Assembly (NCBI RefSeq): GCF_000003605.2
Contig: NW_003158227.1
Coordinates: 81,081 to 118,955, forward strand
Source of the DNA: Saccoglossus kowalevskii
Lineage: Eukaryota; Hemichordata; Enteropneusta; Harrimaniidae
Length of the DNA: 37,875 nucleotides
Reading direction: 5' to 3'
The notes under the pieces are model-generated. The model saw nothing but the letters and a program-made list of their open reading frames with translations. It ran no database searches and was not told the origin of the DNA. A program made the position numbers and the translations under genes. Below are positions 35,801 through 37,875 of the stretch, piece by piece. Each line of letters begins with the position of its first letter. Position 1 is the first letter of the stretch.

Positions 35801-36775
35801 CTAAGTTTGTAGCGCGGATTATTAGCGCCTTCCTCCCAATCAACCAAAACGATATTATAGTTTCCCTGTTAAACAAAAAAGGTGAAATATACATTATAAT
35901 ACGAAGGATGAATATTTCGACAGATATATAATATTAGTATATGCTGTGTAATAAAAAAATCGTGTTGGTGCCAGACAATGACAATGACTCACGTGATGCA
36001 ATAGTTCATTCTTCATATCCTGAACCCACGTGGTATTGTAGCTTTCCATCCACCCATGGATAATGAACTTACTGAGATAAGATTCATTGAAGTTAGATGA
36101 CGTCAGAGTATCGGGGTTTGATTTGTCAATAAGCTGCGACTCAGAACTAGTGTGCAATATAAACTCAACCGAGAACGCAGTAGAACCTATTAAACAGTAA
36201 ACATAATAATCTCATTCTCCATTACGGGTCATAAACTTACAATCAATAGTCTGTGTTTCTGTGTGTGTTTATATGAATCTTACTTCGATTAAAATGAGAT
36301 TGATTACGTCTGGGCAGTGTACTTTTATAATCGTTTTGATTGAGAATTGATTTTGTTTTACTTCCGCTGCATGCCATTAACTCCCCCATATGAAGAACAG
36401 AAAAACGTTCAAGTCAAAGAAGTGTGCTTTACAGCTTATGTTAACCGTGCTTATTAGTAACTATTAGTAACAACTGACGAGTGAATATTGCTTAAAACCA
36501 CGCACCTGCAGCCAATGGAAACGTTGACATCATATCCCGATATTTAACAATACATTTCAGTACAATTTAGCGCTTAATAACATTCGCATGCATGACCATT
36601 AAATACATGTACCAGTAAACGTCTGTTTTTACTACAGTTAAATATTTGCGGGGGGTAATATATAGAAGTCCCACATCCCAAACGGCACTAAGAACGAGAA
36701 AAATGTAAAATAAAGTAAAATGTACTCACTTGAAGACAGAAAACAGCAAAAACCAACCAGACTTAGAAAATACAT
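32856..36775 (-). CDS. Secreted pancreatic-lipase-family enzyme, single domain, short lid
   Basis: Six exons in transcription order: 36730-36775, 35993-36186, 35631-35865, 35041-35171, 33885-33975 and 32856-33073, in continuous phase, encoding 304 residues. Residues 1 to about 17 are a signal peptide (MYFLSLVGFCCFLSS). The alpha/beta-hydrolase core shows FIIHGW, VLVDW, the nucleophile motif GFSLG (Ser138), ITGLDPAGPGF (Asp161), HVDFYPNGG and the catalytic His238 in CDHG. The family hydrolyses ester bonds of triglycerides or phospholipids outside the cell. The lid between the two cysteines is 16 residues, against 23 in human PNLIP, and the protein stops before any C-terminal PLAT domain; both features lean towards phospholipase A1 or invertebrate single-domain lipases. 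The exon 5 donor has an alternative 6 nt downstream. Family assignment is firm, substrate unknown. Confidence 0.9.
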
Positions 36776-37875
36776 GGTTTCATATAGCATATATAGGTCC
36801 GGATGCTCAGATACTTGCATAAGTCGTATTAATATTTGTTCACATAATTGAAATAATTAATTTGCATAAACTTCAAAAAAAAACGTCCAAAATGTTCAAA
36901 ACTATGCTGACAAAACATCAGCAAGAATTACTGGCAATAAAAATAAACGATAGTATAAACAATGACTCAAATATTCATTTCATATTGCATCATGGGATCA
37001 ACTATTCTACAGAGAAAGCTGTAATGTGTTTATCCAATGACGATGTTGTTGCTATGGGAGATGAGTGACATCAACAACACGACCAATCAAGATCGTACGT
37101 CTGATAACAAGTGAGACATTAATCACATAGTTCCATTACTTCCTGTGAGATTGCTATCCTAATGTATTTACGCCCGTTATTTGAAGAAGATTCTTGTCGA
37201 TTGAGTAAGAAACGTATTTACATTTATCACTTCAATCTTTCCGGGAAGATATTATCTTAGATGTCACGTGGTGTCTCAGAATGAGGTTAACCCACTGAAA
37301 ATTAACATTACCACGGGTAAGCTTAGGGAGTAATTGTCAGCGAAAACATCCTAGCGTTTTTATCTTCGGTTAGACATTCTCTAGAGAATACAATTGTTAG
37401 ATATGTTCTAGAGAATACGATTGTTATGACTGTTTTGATTTTGCAATACCATTAATTCAATGTTCAACACAAATCAATTTAGCGACAAGGTGTACAATAT
37501 AACTCTCATTCTTGTATAACTAGATCCAATTTCATTACATTTTGTATAAAGACGTTTTTTCATTTTATGATACATGCACACGAACGTTGTTAAAAACATC
37601 AATTTCATCGCCAATCTGCTATCAACAAGTTTGCAATCTTGTATCTGCCATACAATATGCATTTAACAGTGTAATGCTGTGAAGGTTCAGTGTTCAACTT
37701 CATTGAACTGTGTTTATAGTGAAGGTTGTCGTAATGTGTCATGTTCGATATTGATCCATGCATACAACGCATGTAAAATACATTGGACATTGGAGGAACT
37801 ATTAGGACACATTGCACGACATTCCTGTACATTTGAAGCCACAATGCAGGACATTTCTGTACATTTCAAGACACG
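36776..37875. other. Upstream of lipase gene; short tandem duplications
   Basis: No gene seen. A 27-bp tandem duplication (ctagagaatacaattgttag) lies at about 37381-37434, and an imperfect duplication (gacattcctgtacattt) of about 32 bp lies at the right edge. The plus-strand frame at 36862-37068 is Asn/Lys-rich and unsupported. Confidence 0.4.

Noticed and set aside
36776-36820. Upstream in-frame start for the lipase (16 residues earlier)
   Set aside because: The later Met places the hydrophobic signal peptide at the N-terminus, as expected for a secreted enzyme.
36862-37068. 68-codon plus-strand frame
   Set aside because: Asn/Lys-rich, AT-driven, no splice or promoter support, no recognised family.

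Overview
The window is nuclear DNA from an invertebrate animal. It is AT-rich, its genes are split into many short exons with GT-AG introns, and one intron looks U12-type. It carries genes for a ciliary IFT-B subunit, a signal peptidase subunit, a death-effector-domain protein and a secreted animal-type lipase. I cannot fix the phylum; a lophotrochozoan or a hemichordate-like deuterostome would both fit. There is one assembly gap of 269 N (11812-12080).

Layout. (1) 263-2355, plus strand: the last three visible exons of a gene I do not recognise; it enters from the left edge. (2) 5324-13932, minus strand: a complete five-exon SPCS2 gene (200 aa), convergent with gene 1. Its third intron has every landmark of a U12-dependent AT-AC intron and hosts a repeat-rich mobile element built on a 157-bp tandem unit. 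(3) 15347-23002, plus strand: a complete IFT81 gene (13 coding exons, 674 aa), head-to-head with SPCS2 across a short shared promoter region with an ETS-like site. Its tenth coding intron holds a 1.1-kb DNA transposon with terminal inverted repeats. (4) 26252-29161, minus strand: a multi-exon gene that joins an N-terminal death effector domain to a C-terminal CULT domain, the cereblon ligand-binding fold, with zinc-binding cysteines and the three pocket tryptophans at cereblon spacing. A CpG-rich, NRF1-site-bearing region at about 30.1-30.4 kb is its likely promoter. (5) 32856-36775, minus strand: a complete six-exon secreted lipase (304 aa) with a Ser-Asp-His triad, a short lid and no PLAT domain.

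The genes do not form a pathway; each is an independent eukaryotic locus. The least expected items are the DED-CULT architecture and the AT-AC intron. Intergenic and intronic DNA is otherwise AT-rich, with dispersed repeats and simple repeats. I saw no tRNA, rRNA or CRISPR, and no transposase, reverse transcriptase or viral gene. Exon boundaries were found by eye from splice sites, reading phase and remembered family sequences, without transcript data.
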